A DNA stretch of 64,000 nt from Luscinia megarhynchos (taxonomy: Eukaryota; Chordata; Aves; Passeriformes; Turdidae), in the NCBI GenBank assembly GCA_034336665.1, contig JAPFBE010000003.1:61919352-61983351 (forward strand), given 5' to 3'. Each line of letters begins with the position of its first letter. The first letter of the stretch is position 1. The translations under genes and the position numbers were made by a program. The notes beneath the pieces were generated by a model. That model ran no database searches, had not been told where the DNA came from, and worked only from the letters and a program-made list of their open reading frames with translations. Shown here piece after piece: positions 1 to 13,121 of this stretch.

Positions 1-466
1 CTGGCTCCTGGGCAGCCTTATGGTCTCATTTTCATTGACGTGGAGTGGCCAGAGAGTAAGCCTTTGTGCATAAGAGATGCCAGGAAGGCAAATAACAAGC
101 TCAAATGCACAAATGGGTTTGCTTGATGAGGACTGACCTTCCCTGGAATCTGGTTGAATCCACTGCTTCTGGCAAATTTTGAAAACTGCAGACAAATGCT
201 GAGGAATATACAGATGTCTGGAAATGGAGTCCATGACCTAGTAACCTCCTCTTGTCAGAAAGCAAACCCATTTTTCCATTACCTTTGATGTGTTGTTGGT
301 TAAAAGAGGAGGATGTGCTTTAACTCCCTCCAAGGAGACATTTCTCTTTCATGTGTGTCAGCCATATTCATCCAGCCAATAGATCTGAATTGAATTCATT
401 GTCTGTCTGACATATGTCTTTTGTTGTTGCTTTTCACTGAAAATATGGCTTTCTCATGAAGTGAAC
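1..466. other. Noncoding, nothing recognised
   Basis: No open frame of note, no repeat signature I know and no microsatellite. The block runs up to the start of the first CR1 fragment. Confidence 0.5.
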
Positions 467-617
467 TGCATCCAGTTCTGGTCTCCTCAGTAAAAGAGAG
501 ACAGGAACATAGTGGAGAGAGTCCAGTGAATGACCACAGAGATGGTCAAGAGACCAGAGCAGTAAGAGTAGATGATCTCCCAAAATATCTTCCAACCTCA
601 ACTCTTCTGTGATACTT
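467..617 (+). repeat. CR1 LINE fragment with internal deletion
   Basis: The left part resembles the CR1 stretch around 'ccagttctggtctcctcag', followed by the 'gagagagtccag' block. The right part resembles the extreme CR1 3' end, with 'gatgatctccc' and then 'cttccaacctcaactcttc' and a degraded 'tctgtgat' terminal unit. The several hundred bases that normally separate these two parts are missing, so this is a 3'-end copy with a large internal deletion at roughly 565-575. CR1 is the dominant LINE of birds and reptiles and is usually 5'-truncated. Boundaries are approximate. The copy is diverged and inactive. Confidence 0.8.
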
Positions 618-2130
618 ATTCTGGAAGACTACTGGAAGATAACACAGCAGTACTGTAGGAAACTACAGCAGATGTCATCTTGCCTGTGCTCTCCAGAGGG
701 AGCAGTCCTTGAAGCCAGCAATTCCCAAAATCATATGTGGATTTAATTTTTTGAGAGAATTACTTGATATGCTCCAAAAGACAAAAACAAGACGTGTCAA
801 GCAAACAGGAGATGAGGATCTGGGATTGAAGGTGAGATAGATGTGGTCACCTTGAGCTGGGTCTAAAGGAGGGAAGGGGTTTCCCAGGAGAAGAGCAGCT
901 GCACTGGCAGAGGCAGAGCCTGCAAGACAGCCTGGATAGGGCAGCGTGGGAAGGCAGCTGTGCTACTCCCTTTGGAAGTTCTAATTTGCTTGTGCTGCCT
1001 TGTGTCCCACAACGGGACCAGATTTCTCCAGACCTGCTTCTGACATTCAAAGCTAGGCATTCAAAATGGTCTCAGGGCAGCTCTCCAGTTGAAACACCCA
1101 GAATGGATCCTGACTGTGTCCAGGCAGAAATGGAACAGGCACTGCTGTTTTTAGAGTGGATGTTTTCTGCATCAGTAGAAAGATCTAGATTTGTTGTTGC
1201 AAAGCGAGGGACAATCTCACAAAGCCAAGGTTTGACCAATCAGAGAAGAAAAGAGAGTGACACACTGCAAGGGTGGAGAACAGGATCATGGGATTTGGGG
1301 TGTGTGGTTTTGGCTGTGCATGTAAATTGTTTGTGTGGGCAATTTGCTGTTTTCACAGTGAAAAATCCTGATCTTCCAAAACTGCCTGTGTGGAAAAAAA
1401 GAGAGAGCAATTTTCACTACTCAAAAGTATGCCCACAGGAAGCAAAATTAGAATTTTCTTCTCAGGACAGTGCTAGCTCAGGAGTTTAAAATATATCTTG
1501 AGCTAACATTTTTGTGAGTCATCCTGCATCACTGAATAAAGATATACATGATGTGAGCACTGCAGATTTAGGAACAAGCCAGGATTTTTGTGCCTTGCTC
1601 CATTATTGAGTATTTTATGATTCTGACATCAGTAGTTTATTAGTGTGAGTCTGCCCCAGGTACAACACCACAGGACACGATGGAGAGATTACTTTGGTTC
1701 ACATAAACCTGCTGCTAAGATCTGAATAACCAAAGTATGTGGCTGCAGACTTTTGTGTTGTTTTCATGGGTATCATTACATGGAATAGATAGTTAGGTAC
1801 CAGTCTCACAGTCTTTTACCCTCAAAGGGAAAAATTTACTTCAGTTTCTATGCATGACTTTATTCTGTTTAACAGGAGATGCATCAATTCACTACAACAG
1901 GGTGTAAAATATGTTTGGTTTGTAATTACACCAGCTGCACTGGGAGAATAAAGCAGAGGTTAAACAAGGCCACATGTTTAATCAGAGGTCTCAGAGGGCT
2001 ATGAATAAAAGGAAAGCTGATCTTTTTTCATGATATCAATACAATGCAGTCATCCTGTGTGGGTTTTGCATACCATCCTGTCCACAGACAGAGAAGTGAC
2101 TTCTATTTCAATGAGAATTAAAGCAAAAGC
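618..2130. other. Noncoding, one unsupported open frame
   Basis: Plus-strand positions 1103-1489 can be read from an ATG for 128 codons. The translation shows no domain I recognise, no signal peptide and no membrane segment, and neither end has a clear splice context. I regard it as a chance open frame. The rest of the block shows no repeat signature. Confidence 0.4.
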
Positions 2131-2153
2131 AAAAAAAAAAAAAAAAAAAAAAA
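2131..2153. repeat. Poly(A) homopolymer, 23 nt
   Basis: Twenty-three uninterrupted A follow a short A-rich lead-in. No AATAAA lies just upstream and nothing gene-like precedes the run, so a retrogene tail is not supported. It is treated as a mononucleotide repeat. Confidence 0.9.
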
Positions 2154-3744
2154 GAACAAAGAGGCGAGGGAGTTGATCTGGAGGAGCTGATGATAAATTC
2201 TACGGCAACCCTCCTGCTCCTTCCTCCACAACGGCATTATTTCCCCATCATAACCACTTCCTTAATAAACAATTAAGCCTGTGTTTGCAATCTAAACATA
2301 TTTTTGGGGGGTGAGACAGAGAAGAACTGGGTGGCTCAGGGTTAGGCAGTAATAGAGGGAAGAGCCTACAGAGGTTTGAATTTGGTCCAGGTTGTGTTGC
2401 CCTTGTTTCATTAGCCATGTTACTGCAGAAAAATCACTGTCCCTCCTCCACACTGTTTTTGTGGGTCAATCCTGTAGTAACATCAAACAAGACAAAATAG
2501 TGTGCATTTATTTTCTCATAAATATTTGACTGATTTTTTTTGAGAGCTTAATTTGTGCTAATGCTGTTCATGCCCCTCTTCAATGGAAATTCAACTCGAT
2601 AGCCAAGCAAATGCTGAAGAAATGAATACGGATATTCAGTCCTGACATTTGATTACAAAAGTGATAGGCTCAGAAAAATAATGAGCCTGGTGGCTACATC
2701 TGCATGTACATTCTGTACTTCCATTGGCAGCTGTGGGGATGCAGCACAGCCAATATGATATCACTGCATGGATGGACTGACACTGATCGGTGAGCACAGT
2801 AACCACAAACTCAGCTTGCATTTCACAGACACTGAGCTCTCGCCTTCTCTCATCAGCTAAGGGACACGTAGCATCACTCTGGCCTTTGGGCTGAGCCCTG
2901 GGGTGGAAGCTGTCCAGTGTGAGTTCTTTCCCTTGCTTTTGGTGGCCTCCAGCCCCAACCTGCATCCAGATCTAACCTCCCTCACTCTGTTCAGCCTGTG
3001 CAGCCTCAGTGTGAATAGCTTGTGGATGCAATGTGGGCCAAGAGTTGTTCAACAATTCTGAGAGAGAAATCTCTGAAATCATAAGCACCCTGCAAAAATT
3101 CACTCCTCTTATCAGAAGTATTTAAAAAAAAAAAGTGAAAGCACACTGGCAAATGTCTTGCTCTGAATAATTCAGTTGTATCCAGGATAAATCCTGGGTT
3201 CCTTTCCTCAGAGGCTGTGGGGACAGCTATGCTGTTGCTGTTCACACTGGTAATTGTCCATGGCTCGAGATACTCCCATCCTTTTCAGTACCATCAATTT
3301 GGTGGATTCCCATTGTATGTAATTATTATTAATATTTTTTTCCCCAAAATATACTTGGTGAAAAATATGAGATAGTTTGCTAACAACAGTTTTCATTAAA
3401 GAAACAGCTGGGTTGTTCTACTTCTAACTCTTTACAAAAGACTTCTGCACGTTTGTCAAGCCAGGGTGTGGGGTGATGAGCTGTTTCTGTAAAGAAACTA
3501 GAATTTACAGAATAAACAGAGTTGAGGTAAACCCTGATTATGGGGCAAGTCTGCATGTTAGGCTCCCTTGCAGGCTCAACTCACACGAGTGGCCTGTATT
3601 TTTGGAAACACATCCAAGGTTTTCCCTTTATGACTGGGTGCAAGCGGCTTGCTGGAGCCAGGCGTGCCTGAATTCTCACTGACTTTTCCTTAATCCCTTA
3701 GGCTTGGGCAGGGCTCAGATGGGTGAGCAGATCCAGGGGGTCCC
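2154..3744. other. Noncoding, small AT-rich motif patch
   Basis: No gene or repeat family recognised. Around 2255-2300 there is a run with a forkhead/Sox-like 'aataaacaattaag' next to pyrimidine-rich sequence, which is weakly suggestive of a regulatory element. A short A11 run lies at 3124-3134. The minus-strand open frames in 2636-3396 have no recognisable features. Confidence 0.35.
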
Positions 3745-3835
3745 TGGGGAGCTCCGAGCCGCCAGTACTGTCCAGCAGAACCGCCCGGCGCCCCAGCTCC
3801 TCTATTTGTGCACTTCCCTCCACGGGGCAAGAAAG
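3745..3835. other. Small CpG-rich cluster
   Basis: About seven CpG dinucleotides fall within roughly 90 bases (for example in 'gctccgagccgcc' and 'accgcccggcgcccc'). The surrounding kilobases have almost none. It is too short for a normal CpG island. It could be a small unmethylated regulatory site or a chance cluster. Confidence 0.35.
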
Positions 3836-5584
3836 GAGGAGATTGTGTCAAGAGGCTAAGGGAATTGTCTCATGTACAAGGAGCAGCAAGCTGTGTGTTC
3901 TCCCTGGTTTGCCCTGGGATTTTTGCTATTTGTGCTAAATTTAGCGTGCTGGAGACTGAGTGCAGCCCCCTCCCTGAGGGCCACGCTCAGACATGTCAAG
4001 TCCTTGGGGTGGGAGCAGGACAGCAAGGGAGATTTGATGAAAAATCAGCTGAAAGGGGAAGTGGTGGAGCTCAAGCAGCTCTTTTTTCTTGGACTTAGTG
4101 CCTCTAACCGCAGCCTAAGTGCTCTTGCTGCTGCCAGAGCTTCTCATCAGGGTATTGTGGCATGGGTGAAAATGGTCCCCACTGCCTCCAGCTCCTCCTG
4201 CTCTTCTCCAGGCTCTGCCTGAGCCCCCACATGATGAAAGCACAAAGAGCTAGCAATCTTTTCAGCACACAGCTATTGATCCTTGCAGAGTTACTGATAT
4301 GGGTGTAGGTGGGATGATGCATGTGCTGAAGTACCTCAGCAGTCCAGAACAGATCATGCACTTCAAATGCTGATGCAAGAGCCTGATTGCCCACTCTTCT
4401 GTGTGGTGAGAGTCACACAAGAGTCCTTGGTGGGTTTGAAATGCTGGATTGTTATTGACTGGATCAGCTGAAAAGACCCAGGTCTGGTTTTGACCTTACT
4501 TTGGTTATGTGGCATTAGTTGCTGACTTTTCCAGCTCAGTGGGATTTTGGAGTTTTGAAGTCAGGAGGTGAGTGGCTTTCTAACTACATACTCCAAAGTT
4601 TCTGTTTGTTTTATTTTGCTCAGAAGAAACTTCAAAGGGAGAAGACTGATAAAAAATGATGACATGTGCCCATTCTATTCCTGAACTGTCCTTTAGCCAG
4701 ACCTTCCAAGAGTATTTCATTTGCTTGTGTTATGAACTGAGCTTCTTGAGATCTGTGCTTTCAAAAGGCCATGATATTACCTGAAAATTATTAATTAAGA
4801 GATGCTTACTACCTTTTGCTGCTAAAAACCAACTAGAACATGTTGTTTGTAAAATGTAAAAGAAAAATGAAAACAATTTCCTGCTTGCTGTCTTTGAAGT
4901 TAAGGGGGAAAAACCCTCAGAGTATAGCTGAATTACCACATAAAGCAACATTTTTAAAAAAAATTATGTAAAGATCAAAGTAGAGGGAGAGTAGTGTGAA
5001 GAGTTTACTTTGATGAGTTTGGTTAAAAATCAAAACTCGGTTTCATGGGGGAGATACAGACACAAAACACTATGTGCCATGGATTTGCTGAATATGTTAA
5101 AAAGTGCTGAGCAGTATTAAATTAATGCAAAACTGAAGATTACACAAGGGTAAACACTGCAGCTAATGTTTGACTAGAGCTGAGCTGAGGGCTGAGTGCC
5201 TCCACTTAATTTACAGACCATGCCCACGGCAACCCCAGGAGGCTGGGAGTGGAGGAGACAGACATTTTATACTGAGGAGACACATTATTATTTTTAAATT
5301 TAGGAAAAAAGAATTTGGCTAAAGTTACTGCTTCTAAACTTTGGGGGAGAGGCAGCTGAGAGAAAGCAAGAAAGAAGGGTCAGCGAGTGGCTTTTGGAGC
5401 TGAGAGATCTGCTAAGTTAATACCCAAGTTGGTGTGCATGTCTCTAGTAAAAACTAGAGTGTGAGTGGTGTGAGAACTGAAAGAGCAGTGGGCAGTCCCA
5501 GACTGTGACTATAGCTACTTTCAAACTTATTGCTCAGATAACTTTGGTTGGTCATTGAAGCCCAAAGTAACTCTAAAGCATGAG
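3836..5584. other. Noncoding, nothing recognised
   Basis: Overlapping short open frames on the plus strand (3808-4222) and minus strand (4104-4394) have no recognisable domain. No repeat family was identified. Confidence 0.4.
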
Positions 5585-5809
5585 ATGCAGTGGATATCTT
5601 TAGATTGGGTTTTCATCATATACTTTAATTTTCTAGGCTGGGGGATGACCATAATTGCTGAACAATTCAATGTAATGGAATGGGCTAATTCAGCGCTTTT
5701 TACTGCATTTTTCCACATAATATCTAAAATCTTTTTTTCCACCATAACCCGTGTTTATGAAAGCAAGTACTTAACCCGCACATTTCCTGGGCTTGAATCA
5801 TTTCCTTAA
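5585..5809. other. AT-rich block open on both strands, candidate conserved element
   Basis: From an ATG at 5585 the plus strand is open for 74 codons, giving a hydrophobic translation. The minus strand is also open across 5527-5745. A double open frame in AT-rich DNA is unusual because stop codons should be frequent. The block contains TAATT-type homeodomain cores and looks like sequence under constraint rather than a repeat. I recognise no protein. A conserved noncoding element is the more likely reading, but this is inference from composition only. Confidence 0.2.
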
Positions 5810-8800
5810 TAAGGCATAAAATTTTGCAAAATCACTCCCTTTACATTAACACATCATTATAAGAAGATATCAGTGTTTAGCATGTCAGAGGCATACACTA
5901 GTCTGTGCAATGTACAGCTACACCACTCAGCTTCAGAGCCATATACCATGGCTTTCAAATAATAATTCTATAAAAACAAGAGCTTTCCCTTCTTTTTCTT
6001 TCTTTATTTCTTTATTTTTTTAATTCAGTGTTTTCTTCCAAACCGTTATAGGCTGTTCTCTTGCACAGGATGAAGCATGTCAAACATGTTAGCTTTTCTT
6101 TTAGTTTTGGCTTTGCATCTGATAAGTAGAAACAAAGCACAAAGCAATGGCTATGGTTTGCAACTGCTATAACCACAGTTCATAAAATCATATTAAAAGA
6201 TGACAAAAGCCATAAAAATCTGTGTTCCCTTTTGTTGCTGTGCTCTATCAGACAGGAATCTCCTTTTGCAGGGAGACACTGAAAAAGCTGATATATTGCT
6301 TCAAAAATAAAAGAAAATGTATATAAACCAGAATTGTTCCCACTGTGAGACTGTGAACTCATTGTTCTGCTGCAAGATAAAGGCCTTGTTCCCAGTGGCC
6401 TGTGCACATGAGTAGAGTAACTTCTGGGAGCAGATCCTATGACATCAGAATATTTGCTTGCATGCATTGGCTTAAGCATGTTCAGGACCTGGTCTTCGTG
6501 CAGTTTTCTCATTGTTACATGAACTTGGGTTTGGAACAAGATTTCTTACAAGAGCAGTTTTACTGCAACAGTCTTTTGCATAGACAGGTTCATTGAACTA
6601 AAAGGTCTTTATCATCTTCCAAGATGAACTCCCCTGCTCTGTGTCCATTCACTGGAGGTGGGGAGTGACAAAATCTCTGCAGAGTTGGCTCCAGGGAGTC
6701 AGCCTAGGCTATGCTCTGGTCTTGTGCATTTCTGAGCTCTTTTAACTTATACCAACATACACACGAGGTGCTTCCTAGGGGAAGGTCCTACAACTCTTGA
6801 AAAGTACTAGTCAAGCAAGTTGAATCTTGCTTCATTTCTCATTGGGAGCAGAGCTCAGGTTGGCCTGTGTTGCAGGCTCTTGGACCATCTGTCCCAGGAG
6901 CCAACTCTTGCTCACAGGAAGGCTACCCAGCAGCTTTGCTCCTGGCAAAACCATAGCAGGCTCAGGTTTACATGAATAAAAATCTGTAAGATGCTATCCT
7001 TTCATGAGCCTTGCAAATCAGACTCTTAGCTGGTGTCCCTGAATTTTTCCAGTTTTGTGAGCATGCAGTCTGGGTTTTGACTATTCAAGACATGTCAGGA
7101 TGAGCACATCAAAAGATAAAAAGAGTAATAGGTTTAGAGAAGACCTAGGTGATACAGAGTTTATGAAAACTCAACAGATGAGGGCTAGCCACAACCAGAA
7201 TTAGTGCTAGTAGTCTGCTGGATCAGTTCTGGAGAGTGTGTTCAGGGTTAGGATGAGTGGCTAGCAGCATATTACTACAGTGAGGCTATTTGTGTGGTAC
7301 TGGGCTTAGTTCACTTGAAAATGTGAAATCATAATTATTGGGTTCTTTTCAGTTTGAAGCAATGAAGAAATAGTGCATCTTTTGAGTGTGTGGGAGGTTA
7401 TTTGCCTTCTTTTCTTTCCCTCTGGCTCTTGTCCCACATGTCCTTTTCTACTTCCTGATACTAATGTGTGAGAGTAAATAGTACTGTAAGAATTATTCCT
7501 ACTGAATAATTTTGTTGATATATTTCACCCTGAAAACTCTCCAAGCACATTGCTATTTCACTTAAAACTGTTTGAAAAATGTTGCTAGCTGTAAGCCACA
7601 TTGGTATGGTTTTCCTTCCCTAGTTGGATGACAGGCTCTGTGATGATGACACTGGTGGGAACACTCAAATGGGTCAGAAATGTGAAGCATGTCAGGGTCT
7701 TGCCAATTTTTCCTGAGTCATGGAATTTCCACCAGGTCAGAGCCTATTCCTTTGCCTTAAAAACCCCAAACAAACAAAAAGGAAATTTCATCTCTTTTAT
7801 TAATTTCAGAAAATCCCACTCAACCTCCCTCTGGCTGCCAATTTTCTTGTGTTCTAAGTGAAGAGCAGTCCATGAGAGCCCAAGTTGGCCAAGCTCATCC
7901 TGATTTCACTTGTAGCTGTGTTAGGGACACTTAGTTCCCACATCTTTCCTTTGGGGGCTGTAGAGTACAGAGGCTTGGGAAGAGCAGCCTGAGCAGAAAT
8001 CCAGTGAGTCTGCTGGGAGAGGAGGTGTCACACATGCTCCAACGAAGTGAAAATCTTCACAGCTCAGGCTTTATTCCTGGACAGATAATCCCTCAGTGGA
8101 TAACAAGGAACTGTGGATGTTGTAGATGAATAACAGCTTAAACTGTGAATGCTAACAGACAGCAGAAAACTGTGTGTATGTACATGTGTGTGAATGCCCC
8201 AAAATGAGCTTTTGAACATCAGGCAGAAGCCTGCTTCTTGCTAGTTGCAACTAACACATGCTGGTTATCAATTTTGGGGTTAAAATCTCATGCCATAAAT
8301 TCTCCTGTTAATAAAGAGATGTGAAACAGAGAGACCTGTTAGGAGACTGACAAAATATTGTGCTTTTGCACATAAATTATTTAGATAGTGAAATGTAGGG
8401 CTTGGTGGCTTGGAAAGCAGAATTGGCCAAAAAAAGGTCTCCCATAAAGAAGTGGCAATGAAAAAGAGAAGAAGGGTAAGAAAGAAGATGGTTACTATCC
8501 TGGCAGAAGAAATCACCTGGTAGTGGGAAACTTCCCAACTACATCAGGGAGATAGGGAATTGTTGCCACCAGTCCTGCTCAGTCACAACCCAAGTAAAAG
8601 CAGCAAGAAGGTCTGTGGGTAAAAAAATCCTTTGTGCAGCCCCACCACATGTGTTATTTTCCAGAAACTTTCCTTGGCCAGCCAGGAGTATGCAGAACTT
8701 GGTGGCTGTGCTTTTCCTTTGACCCCATATACCTCCTTCTACCCCTGAACTACACTACAAAGGGTGATTTGTTTTGCAAACTGATTTGCAATGTAGTGAT

Positions 8801-9896
8801 GCAATGATACAGTGTTTGCAATATAGTCTTTAATTCAGGCTGGCACATTTTAGGCAGTGAATAAATATTCATGTCCCTATTTTGAGGGAAGCAGAAAAAT
8901 CACAAAAAGTCACAGAAAGCAGAAATGACTGTCTCCAGGTTCATAAAAGGTTAACAGCATGACAGGTCTAAGTCCTCCTGATGCTGACCTACTGTTGCCT
9001 GACATTTTTGCCCTGGTGAACAACTATCCAACACCAAATGCCTCGTGGCTGTCAGGTGCCTTTAGCATCAAATATTTAACTGAAAGTACTGCTAGCTTGG
9101 TATGGTTCTCTGTAGCTTGCCCAGAGCTGTATTTCCACATATTTTTTTTTATCATGTTCAACCACACATGGTTACACTTCGGTGGAGAAATGCTCTAAAA
9201 GATAATTTGTAATTTGGAGGAAAAATGTTTTGATTTAGAAGATTTTAAAAAGGTGCTGAATGATCAGGAGTGAAAATATACCAGTGAAGGATTGCAAAAC
9301 CAGAGAAAATGTTGATCATGTTAGTGTGATTTAACTAGAAAGAGAGAAGAAAAAAAGACATTAAATAAACTAAGAGTAAATGCATTTTCTTTATGTGTTT
9401 CTTTCTTTACCTTGTATCTTGCTTAATTCATTGCTTGCTTGCTTTCTTGGAAATCTCCCCTTCTCTCCCCTCCTCTCTGCTCCTCTCTTCCCTCTTCCTA
9501 GCTTTAGTGAGGAAGGAGTCAGGTTGGTTGTAGCTTTGATGGTGGGAGGGATGGAGGGGGCATCCTGAAGTGACTCCATCTGACAGCAGGATTTGTATCT
9601 GCTGCCCTGCCCTGTTGCAGCCTGAGGATTAGATCCAACCTGTTGCTAGTGCTGGTGATGGTGGATTGAGGAGGTTTGCCAAGTTACCTATTCTCTTTCC
9701 AACCCACAGGGACCTAGACTAATTGAGGGTTTCTGTTGGAGCCCCAGTTCACAGTTTAGGGAGAGGCTGCTGTCTGGGCTGTTTCTGTGGATAGGAAGCT
9801 GCTCCCTGGTTCTCTCATCATACCTACTGATGGGTTTTGGCAGTGCAAAGCTTGCAGGTGTCATGTACTTACCCAGCTCCTGGAGTGGATGCCCTC
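5810..9896. other. Noncoding, pyrimidine-rich tract near its end
   Basis: No gene or repeat family recognised. Positions 9395-9501 form a C/T-rich tract ending in 'cttcctag', which resembles a 3' splice site, but the sequence after it gives no convincing exon. Short open frames elsewhere have no recognisable features. Confidence 0.35.
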
Positions 9897-10020
9897 TTTG
9901 ACAGAGAAACAAAAAACAGAGAGTAAAAGCCAAGAGGGTAAAAAAGAGAAAGAGAGAGGATATGGGAGAGGGCAGGAAAGAGGAGGAGACATTAAAAAGC
10001 AAACTAAAAAAAAGGTTTAA
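9897..10020. repeat. Purine-rich low-complexity tract
   Basis: About 120 bases are dominated by A and G on the plus strand, with irregular GA and GGA units and an A-rich end. There is no regular repeat unit. Confidence 0.6.
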
Positions 10021-13000
10021 AATGAAGACTCACAAAGAGTGTTGCTGAGGAGTCTTGAGCTTGGCATAGTGCAGAAGGTGACCAGTAAGTCACCAGCAGA
10101 AGCACACAGGCAGGTTAATGTCCCTAAAATAAAGCATGAGCCAGGAATATCAGAGGCATACAAATAGCAAGCTGCAGCTGGTCAGATAGTCTGCACAGTA
10201 ACCCACCACTAGATTCAGCAATGTGTGAATATACAGAAGCACATTCCCACTTCCCAGGAAGCTCTGGGATGCACAGGTTTTCTCTCCTGATGACAACTCT
10301 GCATTGGCATGAGGGAATATCCAAGCACAGAGGAGGGGCTCAGAGCCTCAGGAGCTGAGGATGCTCTGCTTCACTGTACCTGCTTGGTACAGCACCAAAC
10401 TAGGCATTGGCATGAAAAAGTCCCTGGGAAAAAATCAAAAGGGTGGCTGTTAAGGTAACATCACAAAGCTTTGTCAATGTGACAAAGTAATGAGCAGGAC
10501 AAAGGCTTTTTTTTCTTGCTCAATTTTCCTATCTATGGTGAGACTTCTTTTCAGGTATTTTTTGACAGTGAACGTCCTCTTTATGGCTAATCAGAGACAG
10601 TAAATGAAGAGAAAAGAGATGGATTGTCTTATTCTTTAAAACTGCATAAGAAACCAGAACTTATTTTTAAAATATTTCACATAGTATTTTTGTTTAAAAA
10701 TTACTTGTTTTATGGGTTTTAAATGGTAGTTCTTCTGCCTGACACGTGTTCACTTGCCTTCTGACATGCTGTGCATACACCAGGCTATTTCTACCAGAAA
10801 TAGAATCTGAAAACAATCAACATTTTTAGAGGCAGTGGCAGATATTTCCCTATTTCCCCATAACATTTTATTATCGTGAGAGCACAAAGAAAACCACCTG
10901 GATATGAAATATTGTTCCTGAAAGGATGCAGGCAGATGGATAAATTTTAAAATGACAGGAATGGAACAGTAATCTATTCACATGTATAACAGCATCCATA
11001 CAGCAAACGGTACCTTGTGCAGACACTGGGAACACCAGGGCTCATCTCCTGGGCTCTCTGCCTAGCTCTGCTTTTTCATAGAGTCATGAAGACACTTCCA
11101 GGTTTTGGGAAAGCAAAAATGTATGCAGGCAATTAGTAACTCGAAAAAAAAACTCAAACCCTGAGGTCATCATCACTGTTAACTGAATCTTACATAGCTC
11201 TCAGAGCAGGATCTGGCTGAATGGGGCTGCTCAGGAGCAAAGGCTGACACTAAAACAGGATTGCCCAAGAGCAGGGATTTTCTCTGAGTTGGCCAAGATC
11301 AAAGGAAAATGGCACTGCTGGGCTGGCCAGCCTGTAGCAAGCTGTACCTGTGCAGGAGCAGCTCCCTATGTGGTCTGTCCATCTGTAGTTTCTTGCAGGA
11401 TGAGGCTTGGGATTTTTTCTGAGAGATTTGATGGTTCAGCAAAATAAAATTAGTCTCTTTCTTGGCATGAATACTCTTTTCAGGATATTCCTCTGCCCAA
11501 GATTGAAAATGCCTTCATAAAGAGATGAAATTTGGAAGGTTATCAACATGCAAATGAGCAAGCAAACAAATAACCAGGCAGCAAGAATGGAGAAGACACC
11601 TATCCCTACAAAATTATGTGGATGATATAATGAGAAACAAAGGAAAGTCTCAGCAGTAGACTGAGTTTACAATATACACAGTTAACATGCAAGGGACAGA
11701 AGAAAAACAGCAGAAGGTGTGCATTCAGCAATCCAAGGGCTCCTTCTAAAGAATTCATAAGGGTAGATTCATAAGGGTACTAGATTCATGAAGGTAGGAA
11801 ATCTGCAGTTAATAATGTGGAGATTGACATAGGTGTTTGCTGTGGATTAGATGAAAAAAAGGAAAAGCTACATCAGAGTCCCAGGATGGCCTCAATCCTA
11901 AGACATTTTAGCATGGGTTTGCTTTACACTCAGCTCCAGACAAAATAGCCCCCTTGGGTGGGGAGAGCAGAGAGGTTTGGCTTTGTTTGCTCCAGGGAAG
12001 GACTTTCTCCTCCCATCACCTCGCAGCTGCCCCCATGTTTTTGCAGGGGGAGAAGGCACTGTGCTGGGTGCTTGCAGCCAGAATGTGGTGCTACATCTTT
12101 GTTTAACACAATTGTTAATGATCAAACAAACACAGTTCCCAGCCTCAAATGGCCTGGTAATCTACTGCCTCTCTTGAGCCTGTTCCCACTGCTGCTGCTC
12201 TTAAACCCTTGTAATGCCACTGATTTTGGTGGAGTTAATCTGAACGATACACACGTGGGAGACAGATAAGAATCACTTCACTCCTCTGCTGAATGACACG
12301 GCCTGCACTTCATACTAGGGAAATGTGGATGTTTAGTGGCACCACCACACACTTGGGATAGTAGATGTTGAAATTACATTAATCTGAATTGAATATTCCA
12401 AGCAAAACCACTGCCAAAATACACACCCTTTTTGGTAGCAGTGATGGAGGGAAGCCAGTGCTCCTTATTCCACCCCCCCACAAAGACTTCACACAGTCTC
12501 CAAAAAGTTACTGAATGGGCAAAGTGGGGGAATGTCATCATCACCTGACAGTAATGATTGCATTTCTTGGCTCCCAATTGCAAATGTGAGCTTCTTAATC
12601 TGCTGTAATTCATGGCAACATGCTTGCTGCCTCCAGAGATAAATGACAATTTTTTGCCAGGGTGTGGGTGACAGAGCTATCTATCTGTGCTGATTTGCAG
12701 AGAACCCCCCAAAATCCCAATTTATCAATATTGTGTTAACCTTCCTGTTCCTCCTCCCAGCACAGGCCACCAGGACAGACCCTCCAGCACACACACCCAG
12801 CTGTGCAGCACCAGTCCCTGTTTGCCCACAGTGCTGGGTGGGCTATTTCACCCAGGGGCTCTCTGGTGACCTGTTTCACCACACCACTGCTGTGCCTTGC
12901 CTGGTTTCCAGCAGCACACTGTTCATTGTGAGCCCAGCAGACATTTTTCACCTTTTGCCTGGAGGTACAAGGCGCCTCAGTAAGCTCACACAGCAGTGAT

Positions 13001-13089
13001 GCTCCTACCTCAGCACTCACATCCCTGCCACAGCCCAAGGGACTCATATACAGTGCTACAGCTGTTTCAGAGCTGTCTATCTCTCCCCT

Positions 13090-13092
<3 letters not shown>
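10021..13092. other. Noncoding, with a short imperfect tandem repeat
   Basis: No gene or repeat family recognised. At 11752-11800 a unit of 14-17 bases, roughly 'gattcataagggta', occurs three times in a row with small changes. The short open frames around 11900-13050 on both strands have no recognisable product. Confidence 0.4.

Positions 13093-13121
<29 letters not shown>
13093..13121. repeat. Poly(T) homopolymer, 29 nt
   Basis: Twenty-nine uninterrupted T follow a C/T-rich run. No reverse polyadenylation signal lies immediately to the right, so a minus-strand retrocopy tail is not supported. Confidence 0.9.

Noticed and set aside
986..1489. 167-codon plus-strand frame (128 from its first ATG)
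   Set aside because: No domain, no homology recognised, no splice or promoter context. It is probably a chance frame.
9395..9510. Pyrimidine tract plus TAG resembling a splice acceptor
   Set aside because: The downstream sequence gives no convincing exon, and such tracts are common in low-complexity DNA.
13093..13121. Poly(T) read as the tail of a minus-strand processed pseudogene
   Set aside because: No reverse AATAAA next to it, no coding similarity to its right and no target duplication noticed.
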